Below are positions 1 to 5,993 of a stretch of 5,993 nucleotides of DNA, one piece after another. The stretch covers positions 1 through 5,993 of the forward strand of contig JAODLU010000340.1 of the NCBI GenBank assembly GCA_025464125.1, written 5' to 3'. How positions within the stretch are numbered: the stretch's first letter is position 1; each line of letters starts with the position of its first letter. This DNA is from Microbacteriaceae bacterium. GTDB lineage: Bacteria; Actinomycetota; Actinomycetes; Actinomycetales; Microbacteriaceae. The position numbers were made by a program, and so were the translations under genes. The notes beneath the pieces were generated by a model. That model was not told the DNA's origin and did not search any database. It saw nothing but the letters and a program-made list of their open reading frames with translations.

Positions 1-763
1 GAGCGACTGGCGCGGTCGGTGGTGCGAATGCCAGAGGAGCGATCGTCGGCACGGGGGCGAGCGCAACGGGCTCAGGCTCGGCCTGTGCGCGCTCAGGTTG
101 TACGGGGTCAACCTGCGCGGGCTCAACCTGCGCTGGTTCAGCCTGCACGGGCTCGGCCTGTACAGGTGCAGGCGAGGCCTGCGTGAAGTAGTCGAGCGGG
201 CCGGCCGCGGGGCCTGCTCCGGCGGGCGGTGCCCATGAAGGTTCGGGTGTGGTCGACGTAAAGGCGGTGCGGCGGCCTTCCGGGCTGAAGTCACGAACCC
301 TGTACGCGGGCGCCTGCGCTTCGGGTGTGTCGGTCGGCGTCAGGGACGCAGAGTCTGCATCAGGCCTCGTCGAACGTGGCCGCAACGTGCCCTGGTCTTC
401 AGGAGTCGCCAGCTGGCGACCCTGGGTGTTGTACTCGAGCGGCTCTGCCTCGACCGGCACGTAGGCGCGACGCGAACGCCGACCACTTGCTTGCGGCTCA
501 ACGGCCTGGGACTCGGGAGACTGCGGGTCTGCGGTCTGGGAGCCGGCGGCGGGCTCGACCTGGGCGGGCGGAGGTGTGACTGCAGGGGCCTGGGCAGCGC
601 GAGCCTGTGCATCCCAGCCCTCGAACCCGCCGAAAGCCGGTGCATCGACCATGGGCACTTCACCTGAAAGCTGGTCGACTGAGGAAGCGTCGACGCTATC
701 GCCACGCTCATTCTGTCGCGCCTGCCGCCTGCTGAGAGGTGGCTCGTCTTGCCAGGCTGTCAT
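1..763 (-). CDS. Hypothetical Pro/Ala/Gln/Glu-rich protein, N-terminal part (runs off the window)
   Basis: An open frame starts at an ATG (761-763) and stays open to base 1, giving 254 residues with no stop; the C-terminus is missing. The start is supported by a GGAG Shine-Dalgarno at 770-773, six bases upstream, and by an ATGA overlap with the nadD stop. The protein opens with a short basic stretch containing [11 protein letters not shown] (residues 10-20) and has no signal peptide or membrane segment in the visible part. The rest looks disordered: rich in Pro, Ala, Gln and Glu, with a few aromatic/basic islands (RRSRRAYVP near 95-103, [12 protein letters not shown] at 154-165). Residues 202-231 are six tandem pentapeptides of the QAEPx type. 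Proteins of this style next to nadD in Microbacteriaceae are, as I recall, uncharacterised and may end in a membrane segment; in Streptomyces a LytR-CpsA-Psr protein gene lies near this place. Neither can be tested here. The gene is real; its function is unknown. Confidence 0.85.
   Translation of the reverse strand, partial: MTAWQDEPPLSRRQARQNERGDSVDASSVDQLSGEVPMVDAPAFGGFEGWDAQARAAQAPAVTPPPAQVEPAAGSQTADPQSPESQAVEPQASGRRSRRAYVPVEAEPLEYNTQGRQLATPEDQGTLRPRSTRPDADSASLTPTDTPEAQAPAYRVRDFSPEGRRTAFTSTTPEPSWAPPAGAGPAAGPLDYFTQASPAPVQAEPVQAEPAQVEPAQVDPVQPERAQAEPEPVALAPVPTIAPLAFAPPTAPVA
71..160 (-). repeat. Six tandem 15-base units encoding QAEPx pentapeptides
   Basis: Six in-frame 15-base units encode [25 protein letters not shown] and QAEPE (residues 202-231 of the partial protein). 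The units begin CAG or CAA and differ from one another at many positions, often silently. The array is therefore old, or held by selection on the protein, rather than a fresh duplication. Looser echoes (QVEPA at residues 68-72, QAVEP at 86-90) occur earlier in the same protein. It probably forms an extended, acidic, Pro-rich linker. Confidence 0.85.
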
Positions 764-1392
764 GTCGAACTCCGATACAGGTGGTGCTTGGAGATGTATT
801 GGACAACACCATCGGGAACCAAATACCACACCGGGAATCCCCGGCTGACCCGGCTGCGGCAATCAGTTGACGAGATTGCCAGCGCAGGTACTTCCAACAA
901 GCTTACGTCTGACTCCGGTAATCCCGAAATAGTAAGCACGTGTCCCGGCCGTGTCACAGCTACGAAGTGGGCGAGCGACCAGAGCTCTTTGACGTCTTTC
1001 CAGTCGAGAATCTGGGTGATCGCATCTGCGCCAGAGATGAAGTAGAGCTCGGCATCAGGATGCTGCGCCCTCAGGTCACGAAGCGTGTCGATCGTGTATG
1101 TGGGGCCCTTGCGATCGATGTCCACCCGGCTGACGGTGAACCTCGGATTTGCCGCGGTGGCGATGACCGTCATGAGGTAGCGGTGTTCGCTCTCGGTGAC
1201 ATCGCTCTTTTGGTACGGCATGCCCGTCGGAACGAACAGCACTTCGTCGAGGTCGAAGGACTGCGCAACCTCTGAGGCTGCTACGAGGTGCCCGTGGTGA
1301 ATCGGGTCGAAGGTTCCGCCCATGACCCCGATTCGAGGGCGTCGGTGCCCTTCACCGCTCATGCCGTCATGGCTGAGCACGGCATCGGTCAT
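760..1392 (-). CDS. nadD: Nicotinate-nucleotide adenylyltransferase NadD
   Basis: NadD joins nicotinate mononucleotide and ATP to make nicotinate adenine dinucleotide and pyrophosphate, the adenylyl-transfer step of NAD synthesis in the cytoplasm. The 210-residue product is full length. The nucleotidyltransferase signature [11 protein letters not shown] spans residues 25-35, with the ATP-binding HxGH box at 32-35. Further landmarks are [17 protein letters not shown] (88-104), the GAD motif (121-123) and ISSTDCR (173-179), the second phosphate-binding signature in the form seen in actinobacteria such as Mycobacterium. The C-terminus carries [10 protein letters not shown]. The ATG at 1392 lies 14 bases after the preceding stop; the only SD-like bases (AGGG, 1405-1408) are rather far away, so Met11 (1360-1362) is a possible alternative start. 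The gene ends in a four-base ATGA overlap with the next gene, suggesting coupled translation. Confidence 0.97.
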   Translation of the reverse strand: MTDAVLSHDGMSGEGHRRPRIGVMGGTFDPIHHGHLVAASEVAQSFDLDEVLFVPTGMPYQKSDVTESEHRYLMTVIATAANPRFTVSRVDIDRKGPTYTIDTLRDLRAQHPDAELYFISGADAITQILDWKDVKELWSLAHFVAVTRPGHVLTISGLPESDVSLLEVPALAISSTDCRSRVSRGFPVWYLVPDGVVQYISKHHLYRSST

Positions 1393-1406
1393 CGTGTGCT
1401 GCGGCC

Positions 1407-1601
1407 CTAGTGGTCTGTCGTGTGACCGCTGGCCGAGGTGTTGCTCGTCTTCTGGCTGTGGCGGTTCGCCACGTCGCGGAAGCTGTGAACAACAAGGGCA
1501 AGCGAGAGGAAGACGATGGCCGCGATGAGCGGGAACACCCAGTTGGGGAATACCAGGGTTGCGGCTTTCTCTTCAGCCGCAAAAACGATCGTGCTCAGCA
1601 C
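1407..1601 (-). CDS. Small single-pass membrane protein between proA and nadD
   Basis: A 64-residue protein starting at GTG (1599-1601), with a GGTGGA Shine-Dalgarno at 1607-1612 five bases upstream, ending at TAG 14 bases before nadD. Residues 1-20 are short and slightly acidic (AAEEK at 8-12). Residues 21-39 form one hydrophobic segment ([19 protein letters not shown]). A basic stretch, [12 protein letters not shown] (40-51), follows, and then a Ser/Thr/His-rich tail. By the positive-inside rule the C-terminus should face the cytoplasm. The good start signal, tight fit between two operon genes and sensible membrane topology make it a real gene. I recall similar small proteins with an RDVANRH-like motif at this place in other Microbacteriaceae, but no function is known to me. 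It could be a membrane tether or regulator; that is speculation. Confidence 0.85.
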   Translation of the reverse strand: MLSTIVFAAEEKAATLVFPNWVFPLIAAIVFLSLALVVHSFRDVANRHSQKTSNTSASGHTTDH

Positions 1602-1650
1602 CGAGATCCACCAATCCGTAGTTCGATTCGACTACCGAAGCTTAGCGCTC
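1602..1650 (-). other. 49-base gap between proA and the small membrane-protein gene
   Basis: The gap contains the Shine-Dalgarno of the downstream gene and a weak inverted repeat (GTAGT/ACTAC, 1618-1635, eight-base loop). There is no T run after it and no clear promoter boxes. I read it as a plain intergenic spacer; read-through from proA is likely. Confidence 0.5.
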
Positions 1651-2919
1651 TCAGCCTCTGACCTGCCCCGAGCCGCGCACTATCCACTTGGTGCTCGTGA
1701 GCTCAGGTAGGCCCATCGGCCCCCTGGCGTGAAGCTTCTGGGTCGAGATGCCCACCTCGGCCCCGAACCCGAACTCCCCGCCATCGGTGAAACGGGTAGA
1801 AGCGTTGACCATCACGACCGCTGAGTCCACCTCGGCGAGAAAGCGCTCAGCATTGCCGAGGTCGTTGGTGATGATCGATTCGGTGTGATGGGTCGAATAC
1901 CTGGCCACGTGATCCATGGCCTCATCGATCGAGGCGACGACCCGCACCGACAGGTCGAGCGTCATGTATTCGGTCGCCCAGTCGTCTTCGGTGGCAGGCA
2001 CGGCATCCGCGAAAATCGCACGGGTGCGCTCGTCACCGTGGATGGTGACACCGGATGCCCGAAGCCCGGCAAGCACAGGTGGCAGCAGTCGCTCAGCTGC
2101 AGCCTCATGAACGAGCAGTGTCTCGAGGGCGTTGCACACGCTCGGCCGCTGCACTTTGGAGTTGGCCACTATGTCTACCGACCACTGCAGGTCGGCTGAT
2201 TCGTCAAGGAAGACGTGCACGACTCCTGCGCCGGTCTCGATCACCGGCACCTTCGACTCAGCGACGACGGTGTTGATCAGGTCTGCGCTGCCCCGCGGGA
2301 TCAGCACGTCCACATAGCCACGCGCCTGCATGAGTTGCTTCGCGCCTTCACGCCCGAACTCGTCGATGGTCTGCACGCTGTCGCCCGGCAACCCGATTGA
2401 TGCGATGGCCTGCTGGACCAGCTCGACAAGCACCCGGTTCGTGTTCTCGGCCGCGCTGCCGCCGCGCAGCACCACCGCGTTGCCACTCTTCAGCGCGAGT
2501 GCCGCTATGTCGACCGTCACGTTGGGCCGAGCCTCGTAGATGACCCCGACCACGCCGAACGGCACTCGCACCTGGCTGAGTTTCAGGCCATTCGGAAGGG
2601 TCTGGCCGCGCACGTTCTCGCCGATCGGGTCAACAAGGCCGATGACATCGCGCACCGCTGCCGCCAGGCCCTCGAGCCGTGACCGGTCGAGGCGGAGGCG
2701 ATCCTGCAGGCCTGCGCTCAGGCCATTGTCCCGGCCATTCGCGAGATCGAGGTCGTTTGCCGGAATGATGATGGCGGCATTCGCGACAATCGACTGCGCA
2801 ATTGCCTCGAGCGCGCGGTTCTTCACATCGGCTGTCGCCGTGGCGAGCACGACCGATGCAGCGCGGGCGGCTTCTAGCTTGCCCGTGAACGAGCGCGTGG
2901 CTACTGCGGTGTCTGGCAT
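1651..2919 (-). CDS. proA: Glutamate-5-semialdehyde dehydrogenase (gamma-glutamyl phosphate reductase) ProA
   Basis: ProA reduces gamma-glutamyl 5-phosphate with NADPH to glutamate 5-semialdehyde, which cyclises to pyrroline-5-carboxylate: the second step of proline synthesis. It belongs to the aldehyde dehydrogenase superfamily and acts in the cytoplasm. The 422 residues match the usual family length. Visible landmarks are VPFGVVGVIYEARPNVTVD (119-137), the nucleotide-binding region with GNAVVLRGG (146-154), VQRPSVCNALETLLVH (256-271) with the predicted catalytic Cys262, and the C-terminal family signature FTDGGEFGFGAEVGISTQ (377-394) followed by KLHARGPMGL. The ATG start lies nine bases after the proB stop and has no clear Shine-Dalgarno, so translation probably depends on ribosomes finishing proB. 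The labile acyl phosphate made by ProB is thought to be passed directly to ProA, which fits this close pairing. Confidence 0.98.
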   Translation of the reverse strand: MPDTAVATRSFTGKLEAARAASVVLATATADVKNRALEAIAQSIVANAAIIIPANDLDLANGRDNGLSAGLQDRLRLDRSRLEGLAAAVRDVIGLVDPIGENVRGQTLPNGLKLSQVRVPFGVVGVIYEARPNVTVDIAALALKSGNAVVLRGGSAAENTNRVLVELVQQAIASIGLPGDSVQTIDEFGREGAKQLMQARGYVDVLIPRGSADLINTVVAESKVPVIETGAGVVHVFLDESADLQWSVDIVANSKVQRPSVCNALETLLVHEAAAERLLPPVLAGLRASGVTIHGDERTRAIFADAVPATEDDWATEYMTLDLSVRVVASIDEAMDHVARYSTHHTESIITNDLGNAERFLAEVDSAVVMVNASTRFTDGGEFGFGAEVGISTQKLHARGPMGLPELTSTKWIVRGSGQVRG

Positions 2920-2928
2920 GCCAAAAGC

Positions 2929-3750
2929 TTACGGCGTGGGCCTCACGGCAGGGCGAACGGGCAGCTCGGCCGAGACAGCCACCCTGGCTTCGAACCACGT
3001 TCCAATCTCTGCGCCTTCCAGCGCCTCGTTCACCTGCCCGGTCGCCGCAAGAAGTACTGGAGTACCGGATGCCGCGGCCAGCTTTGCAGCAGCCACCTTG
3101 GTTGCTGCTCCGCCTGTTCCGACCCCAGCGGTGCCGATGTCGCCGAACTCGACTCCGAGGAGGTCGTCGTCGAACGGCACGTGTTCGATACGGCGTGCGC
3201 CGGCGAGTTCGGGCGGGCGGGTGTAGAGCGCATCGATGTCAGAGAGCAGCACGAGCAGGTCGGCCTGCACCAGCTGCGACACCATCGCCGCGAGCCTGTC
3301 GTTGTCGCCGAACCGGATCTCCTGCGTGGCCACGGTGTCGTTCTCGTTGACGATCGGCAGGATGCGCAGGTCGAGCAGTCGTTCCATCGCCCGCTGTGCG
3401 TTGCCACGATGGGTCGGATTCTCGAGGTCACCCGCGGTGAGCAGAACCTGTCCTGCCACGATCGAGTAGCGGTCGAGGCTGTGCTGGTAACGAAAAATGA
3501 GCACGTTCTGGCCCACTGCTGCCGCGGCCTGCTGCGTGGCGAGGTCGGTGGGTCGGGCATCCAGTTTCAGGAAGGGCATGCCGGTGGCGATCGCACCCGA
3601 CGATACGAGAATGACCTCGGTGCCGCGCCCGTGGGCAGCTGCCAGTGCATCGACCAGCGGCTCGATCTGGCCGCTGTTTGCACCACTGATCGAGGACGAG
3701 CCGACCTTGACGACGATGCGCCGTGCACCGGTGACTGCAGCGCGGGTCAC
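2929..3750 (-). CDS. proB: Glutamate 5-kinase ProB, short form without PUA domain
   Basis: ProB phosphorylates glutamate with ATP to gamma-glutamyl 5-phosphate, the first and usually proline-inhibited step of proline synthesis. Starting at GTG (3748-3750) the product is 273 residues, all accounted for by the amino acid kinase fold: VVKVGSS (13-19, ATP/phosphate loop), SSGAIA (50-55), VNENDTV (134-140), FGDNDRLAA (147-155), [10 protein letters not shown] (168-177) and GTGGAATK (211-218). The E. coli enzyme is 367 residues with a C-terminal PUA domain; here the protein ends soon after the kinase domain, in a Pro-rich tail. I chose this start because the homology begins at ARRIVVKVG, the GTG overlaps the obgE stop (GTGA), and a GGGTGG box at 3757-3762 lies six bases upstream. 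An upstream ATG (3810) would add 20 Arg/Gly-rich residues read from obgE in another frame and is unlikely. Confidence 0.95.
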   Translation of the reverse strand: MTRAAVTGARRIVVKVGSSSISGANSGQIEPLVDALAAAHGRGTEVILVSSGAIATGMPFLKLDARPTDLATQQAAAAVGQNVLIFRYQHSLDRYSIVAGQVLLTAGDLENPTHRGNAQRAMERLLDLRILPIVNENDTVATQEIRFGDNDRLAAMVSQLVQADLLVLLSDIDALYTRPPELAGARRIEHVPFDDDLLGVEFGDIGTAGVGTGGAATKVAAAKLAAASGTPVLLAATGQVNEALEGAEIGTWFEARVAVSAELPVRPAVRPTP

Positions 3751-5285
3751 TCGGTGCCACCCGCCTCGCCGTCTTTGGTGGCCACCGCGAAGCCTTCGTC
3801 GTCGTTCCACATCCCGGCTTCGCGCTCGCGCACCAGCTCGGCGCGAGCCTCGGCCTTGGCGTCCATGCGGTCGAGGTAGTCGCGGCGACGGGTCTTGCTC
3901 GTCGGACGCACCTGCTCGAGGAGCCTCGGGTCGGTTCCGCGGGGCGCGGTCAACAGTTCGGCGGTGGACGTGAGGGTCGGCTCCCAGTCGAATGTGACCG
4001 GACCGATCATCACTGTCGAGCCGGCGACTGCGCCAGCCTTGAAAAGCTCGTTCTCGACTCCGGCCTTCGCGAGGCGGTCGGCGAGGAACCCGATGGCTTC
4101 CTCGTTGTTGAAGTCGGTCTGGGCGACCCAGCGCTCGGGCTTTCCGCCGACGACGCGGTACCAGTTGCCGTCGGAGCCGCCCTCGACCTTGACGGTGAAG
4201 CCAGCGTCGTTCGAAGCCCTTGGCCGCAGCACGATGCGCTGCACGACCGGGGCGGCTGCGCGCTCGGCCCTCTCGGCCTCGACCAATTCGGCGAGTGCGT
4301 ATGAGAGCTCACGAAGCCCCTCGCGGCTGACTGCGGAAATCTCGAAAACGCGGTAACCGCGCGCTTCGAGTTCCGGGCGAACCATGTCTGCGAGCTCGCG
4401 GCCCTCTGGCACGTCGACTTTGTTCAGTGCGATGAACTGCGGGCGCTCAAGCAGCGGGAGCTGGCCCTCCGGCACGGGGTATGCGCCGAGTTCGCCGAGG
4501 ATGATGTCGAGGTCGCTGAGCGGGTCGCGGCCCGGCTCGAGCGTCGCGCAGTCGAGCACGTGCACGAGAGCCGTGCATCGCTCGACGTGACGAAGGAATT
4601 CGAGACCGAGGCCCTTGCCCTCGCTTGCGCCCTCGATGAGACCGGGAACGTCAGCAACAGTGAAGCGAACCTCGCCCGCCTGCACGACACCGAGGTTGGG
4701 GTGCAGGGTAGTAAACGGGTAGTCCGCGATCTTAGGCTTGGCCGCAGAGATGGCGGCGACCAGGCTCGACTTGCCAGCCGACGGGTAACCGACCAGCGCG
4801 ACGTCCGCCACGACTTTGAGCTCTAGGTAGACATCCCCTTCCCAGCCGGGGATGCCGAGCAGGGCGAAACCGGGCGCCTTGCGCTTGGTGGATGCGAGGG
4901 AGGCATTGCCGAGGCCGCCCTGGCCACCTGGCGCCGCGATGAAGCGCATGCCTGGCTCGACGAAGTCGATGAGTTCGTTGCCCTCTGCGTCTTTGACAAC
5001 GGTGCCGACCGGAACAGCCAGCACGACCTCTTCGCCGTCTGCACCATTGCGATGGTCGCCCATGCCCTGGCCGCCGCGCTCGGACTTGCGGTGCGGTGCG
5101 CGGTGAAAGCCGAGAAGCGTTGTCACGCCGGACTCGCTGACGAGAACGATGTCGCCGCCGTCGCCGCCGTTGCCGCCATCGGGGCCAGCGAGGGGCTTGA
5201 ACTTCTCGCGCTTGACCGAGACGCAGCCGTCGCCGCCGTCGCCAGCACGGAGATGGAGTGTTACCTGGTCAACGAAGGTAGCCAC
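3747..5285 (-). CDS. obgE: Obg family GTPase (ObgE/CgtA)
   Basis: Obg is an essential GTPase that binds the 50S subunit, helps its late assembly and links growth to GTP/ppGpp levels. The 512-residue protein has the three expected parts. The glycine-rich Obg domain occupies about 1-158 (AGDGGDG at 14-20, [12 protein letters not shown] at 34-45, [10 protein letters not shown] at 119-128). The G domain follows, with G1 GYPSAGKSS (166-174), G2 FTTLHPN (191-197), G3 DVPG (212-215), G4 NKVD (288-291) and G5 SAVS (317-320). The OCT domain covers roughly 355-436, ending near [11 protein letters not shown] further 75 or so charged residues follow. The start is GTG (5283-5285) with a strong AGGAAGGG Shine-Dalgarno (5293-5300) seven bases upstream. 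The stop overlaps the proB start by four bases. The rplU-rpmA-obg order is a widely conserved ribosome-related cluster. Confidence 0.98.
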   Translation of the reverse strand: MATFVDQVTLHLRAGDGGDGCVSVKREKFKPLAGPDGGNGGDGGDIVLVSESGVTTLLGFHRAPHRKSERGGQGMGDHRNGADGEEVVLAVPVGTVVKDAEGNELIDFVEPGMRFIAAPGGQGGLGNASLASTKRKAPGFALLGIPGWEGDVYLELKVVADVALVGYPSAGKSSLVAAISAAKPKIADYPFTTLHPNLGVVQAGEVRFTVADVPGLIEGASEGKGLGLEFLRHVERCTALVHVLDCATLEPGRDPLSDLDIILGELGAYPVPEGQLPLLERPQFIALNKVDVPEGRELADMVRPELEARGYRVFEISAVSREGLRELSYALAELVEAERAERAAAPVVQRIVLRPRASNDAGFTVKVEGGSDGNWYRVVGGKPERWVAQTDFNNEEAIGFLADRLAKAGVENELFKAGAVAGSTVMIGPVTFDWEPTLTSTAELLTAPRGTDPRLLEQVRPTSKTRRRDYLDRMDAKAEARAELVREREAGMWNDDEGFAVATKDGEAGGTE

Positions 5286-5292
5286 AACGCAT

Positions 5293-5300
5293 CCCTTCCT
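5293..5300 (-). promoter_or_regulatory. Ribosome binding site of obgE
   Basis: AGGAAGGG on the minus strand, seven bases before the GTG start of obgE. It settles the GTG as the start and argues against the out-of-frame ATG (5290-5292) that directly abuts it. Confidence 0.8.
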
Positions 5301-5308
5301 GCTTAAAA

Positions 5309-5332
5309 GGCGAGAGCGAGCCGAAGCTCGCC
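5309..5332 (-). terminator. UUCG hairpin with short T run between rpmA and obgE (possible partial terminator)
   Basis: On the minus strand a perfect six-base-pair stem GCGAGC/GCTCGC closes a TTCG loop (5331 down to 5316). Seven bases later comes TTTT (5308-5305). An alternative outer pairing GGCGAG/CTCGCC (5332-5327 with 5314-5309) would put the T run directly after the stem, at the cost of a 12-base loop. The T run is short, so full termination seems unlikely. Attenuation, RNA processing or protection of the rpmA 3' end are equally possible. Confidence 0.45.
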
Positions 5333-5340
5333 CACGCGGA

Positions 5341-5354
5341 TCGGCCGAAGCCGA
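5341..5354 (-). other. Second UUCG-loop hairpin just after rpmA
   Basis: On the minus strand TCGGC-TTCG-GCCGA forms a perfect five-base-pair stem with a TTCG loop. It starts five bases after the rpmA stop, directly after a T run (5359-5355). The T run is on the 5' side, so this hairpin alone is not a standard terminator for the operon strand. Confidence 0.5.
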
Positions 5355-5359
5355 AAAAA

Positions 5360-5617
5360 CTACTGTGCGGCCACCACGATGTTGATGACCTTGCGGCCAC
5401 CCTTGGCGCCGAACTCGACCGAACCGGCCGCAAGTGCGAACAGTGTGTCGTCGCCGCCACGACCGACGTTGACGCCGGGGTGGAAGTGGGTGCCGCGCTG
5501 GCGCACGATGATCTCGCCTGCGTTGACTACCTGGCCACCGAAGCGCTTGACGCCGAGGCGCTGAGCGTTCGAGTCGCGACCGTTACGGGTGGAGCTTGCG
5601 CCCTTTTTATGTGCCAT
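5360..5617 (-). CDS. rpmA: 50S ribosomal protein L27
   Basis: L27 is a large-subunit protein whose N-terminal tail reaches toward the peptidyl transferase centre and helps to place tRNA. The 85-residue product is full length and begins directly with the mature-type N-terminus [16 protein letters not shown], without the short cleaved extension found in many Firmicutes. The core signature [13 protein letters not shown] is followed by [20 protein letters not shown] in the middle and GRKVINIV near the C-terminus. The ATG (5615-5617) follows an AGGGG box (5628-5632) by ten bases, slightly longer than usual. It lies 17 bases after the rplU stop, so the two are almost certainly co-transcribed. The 74 bases after it hold two hairpins before obgE. 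Confidence 0.98.
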   Translation of the reverse strand: MAHKKGASSTRNGRDSNAQRLGVKRFGGQVVNAGEIIVRQRGTHFHPGVNVGRGGDDTLFALAAGSVEFGAKGGRKVINIVVAAQ

Positions 5618-5634
5618 GAGTATTCAGCCCCTAT

Positions 5635-5943
5635 TTACTTGATGCTGGTGATCTTGATGCGGGTGAGCTCCTGGCGGTGGCCCTGGCGCTTCTTGTACCC
5701 GGTCTTGTTCTTGAACTTCTGGATGACGATCTTCGGTCCACGAAGATCTCCGACGACCTCGGCAGTCACCGTGATCTTCGCGAGCGCGGCAGCGTCGTGG
5801 GTGATGGTCTCACCGTCGACGTGCAGCACTGGGACGAGCTGGACGTTTCCGTCTTTGTCGGCCTTGATGCGGTCGAGGACGACGATGGTGCCGACCTCGA
5901 TCTTTTCCTGCCGACCACCGGCGCGCACAATTGCGTAAACCAC
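5635..5943 (-). CDS. rplU: 50S ribosomal protein L21
   Basis: L21 is a large-subunit protein that binds 23S rRNA. The 102-residue product has the usual bacterial length and family features: the [16 protein letters not shown] opening (3-18), the central ITHDAA and [29 protein letters not shown] regions with their dense basic residues, and the TRIKITSI ending. The start is GTG (5941-5943), placed by a GAGGG Shine-Dalgarno at 5951-5955, seven bases upstream. It is the first gene of the visible cluster in transcription order; any promoter must lie in the 50 bases before it or beyond the window. Confidence 0.98.
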   Translation of the reverse strand: MVYAIVRAGGRQEKIEVGTIVVLDRIKADKDGNVQLVPVLHVDGETITHDAAALAKITVTAEVVGDLRGPKIVIQKFKNKTGYKKRQGHRQELTRIKITSIK

Positions 5944-5993
5944 TTGGTAACCCTCACTTTATGAACTGAAGCCCAGCGAGCCCGAGTCCGTAT
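5944..5993 (-). promoter_or_regulatory. Leader sequence upstream of rplU
   Basis: Fifty bases precede the rplU GTG. They hold a GAGGG Shine-Dalgarno (5951-5955) and a direct repeat of AGCCC (plus strand 5973-5985 region), but no convincing -10/-35 pair or strong hairpin. The operon promoter, and the gene upstream (often an RNase E/G gene in actinobacteria), are probably outside the window. Confidence 0.4.

Noticed and set aside
71..160. Possible CRISPR or non-coding tandem array
   Set aside because: Units are contiguous 15-base repeats without spacers and stay in frame in an open coding sequence.
340..711. Minus-strand 123-codon frame after nadD
   Set aside because: It lies in another frame of the partial gene at 1-763, which has the better start signal, the ATGA overlap and the in-frame repeats; the 123-codon frame is Arg/Ser/Pro-rich shadow sequence.
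1618..1635. Inverted repeat after proA as a terminator, or part of a tRNA because of its TTCGA-like loop
   Set aside because: Only five base pairs, no T run, and no cloverleaf arms nearby.
2540..3226. Plus-strand open frame of 228 codons
   Set aside because: It lies entirely opposite proA and proB, which have clear family motifs. Its translation is Arg/Ser/Pro-rich low complexity, typical of the antisense frame of a GC-rich gene.
3751..3810. Upstream ATG start for proB adding 20 residues
   Set aside because: The added residues are Arg/Gly-rich and lie wholly inside the obgE coding region; family similarity begins after the GTG at 3750, which has an SD-like box.
3181..3879. Plus-strand open frame of 232 codons
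   Set aside because: Antisense to proB and the end of obgE, with no recognisable domain; a shadow frame.
5269..5460. Minus-strand frame starting at the ATG at 5290-5292 or upstream, overlapping the rpmA-obgE gap
   Set aside because: Out of frame with obgE; the ATG directly abuts the Shine-Dalgarno and the frame overlaps rpmA with no family features.

Overview
The window is a compact, GC-rich block of chromosome in which every gene I can support lies on the minus strand. Read in transcription order (high to low coordinates) it runs rplU (L21), rpmA (L27), obgE (Obg GTPase), proB, proA, a 64-residue membrane protein, nadD, and the start of a long Pro/Ala/Gln/Glu-rich protein that leaves the window at base 1. 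The gene order, the actinobacterial style of NadD (ISSTDCR signature, [10 protein letters not shown] near the C-terminus), the high GC content and the short ProB suggest a high-GC actinobacterium, most likely of the family Microbacteriaceae. The family placement is inference.

Region by region: 5944-5993 is the untranslated lead-in to rplU, with a good Shine-Dalgarno. 5360-5943 holds the two large-subunit ribosomal protein genes, 17 bases apart. 5286-5359 is the longest gap in the window (74 bases). It holds two perfect hairpins closed by UUCG loops, one followed by a short T run, so it may be a partial terminator or a processing site between the ribosomal genes and obgE. 2929-5285 holds obgE and proB, which overlap by four bases (GTGA). 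proA follows proB by nine bases. A 49-base gap leads to the small membrane-protein gene (1407-1601), then nadD (760-1392), then a four-base ATGA overlap into the partial gene at 1-763. There is no stretch over 300 bases without a gene.

Functionally the block joins ribosome parts and assembly (L21, L27, Obg), the first two steps of proline synthesis (ProB, ProA), and NAD synthesis (NadD). The tight spacing suggests one main transcript with strong translational coupling. In many actinobacteria rsfS follows nadD directly or after one gene, so the partial gene probably sits between nadD and rsfS, but that lies outside the window.

The region is largely ordinary housekeeping sequence. I see no mobile element, CRISPR array, tRNA, rRNA or defence system. 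The less understood parts are the two unnamed proteins, the paired UUCG hairpins, and the ProB that lacks a PUA domain.
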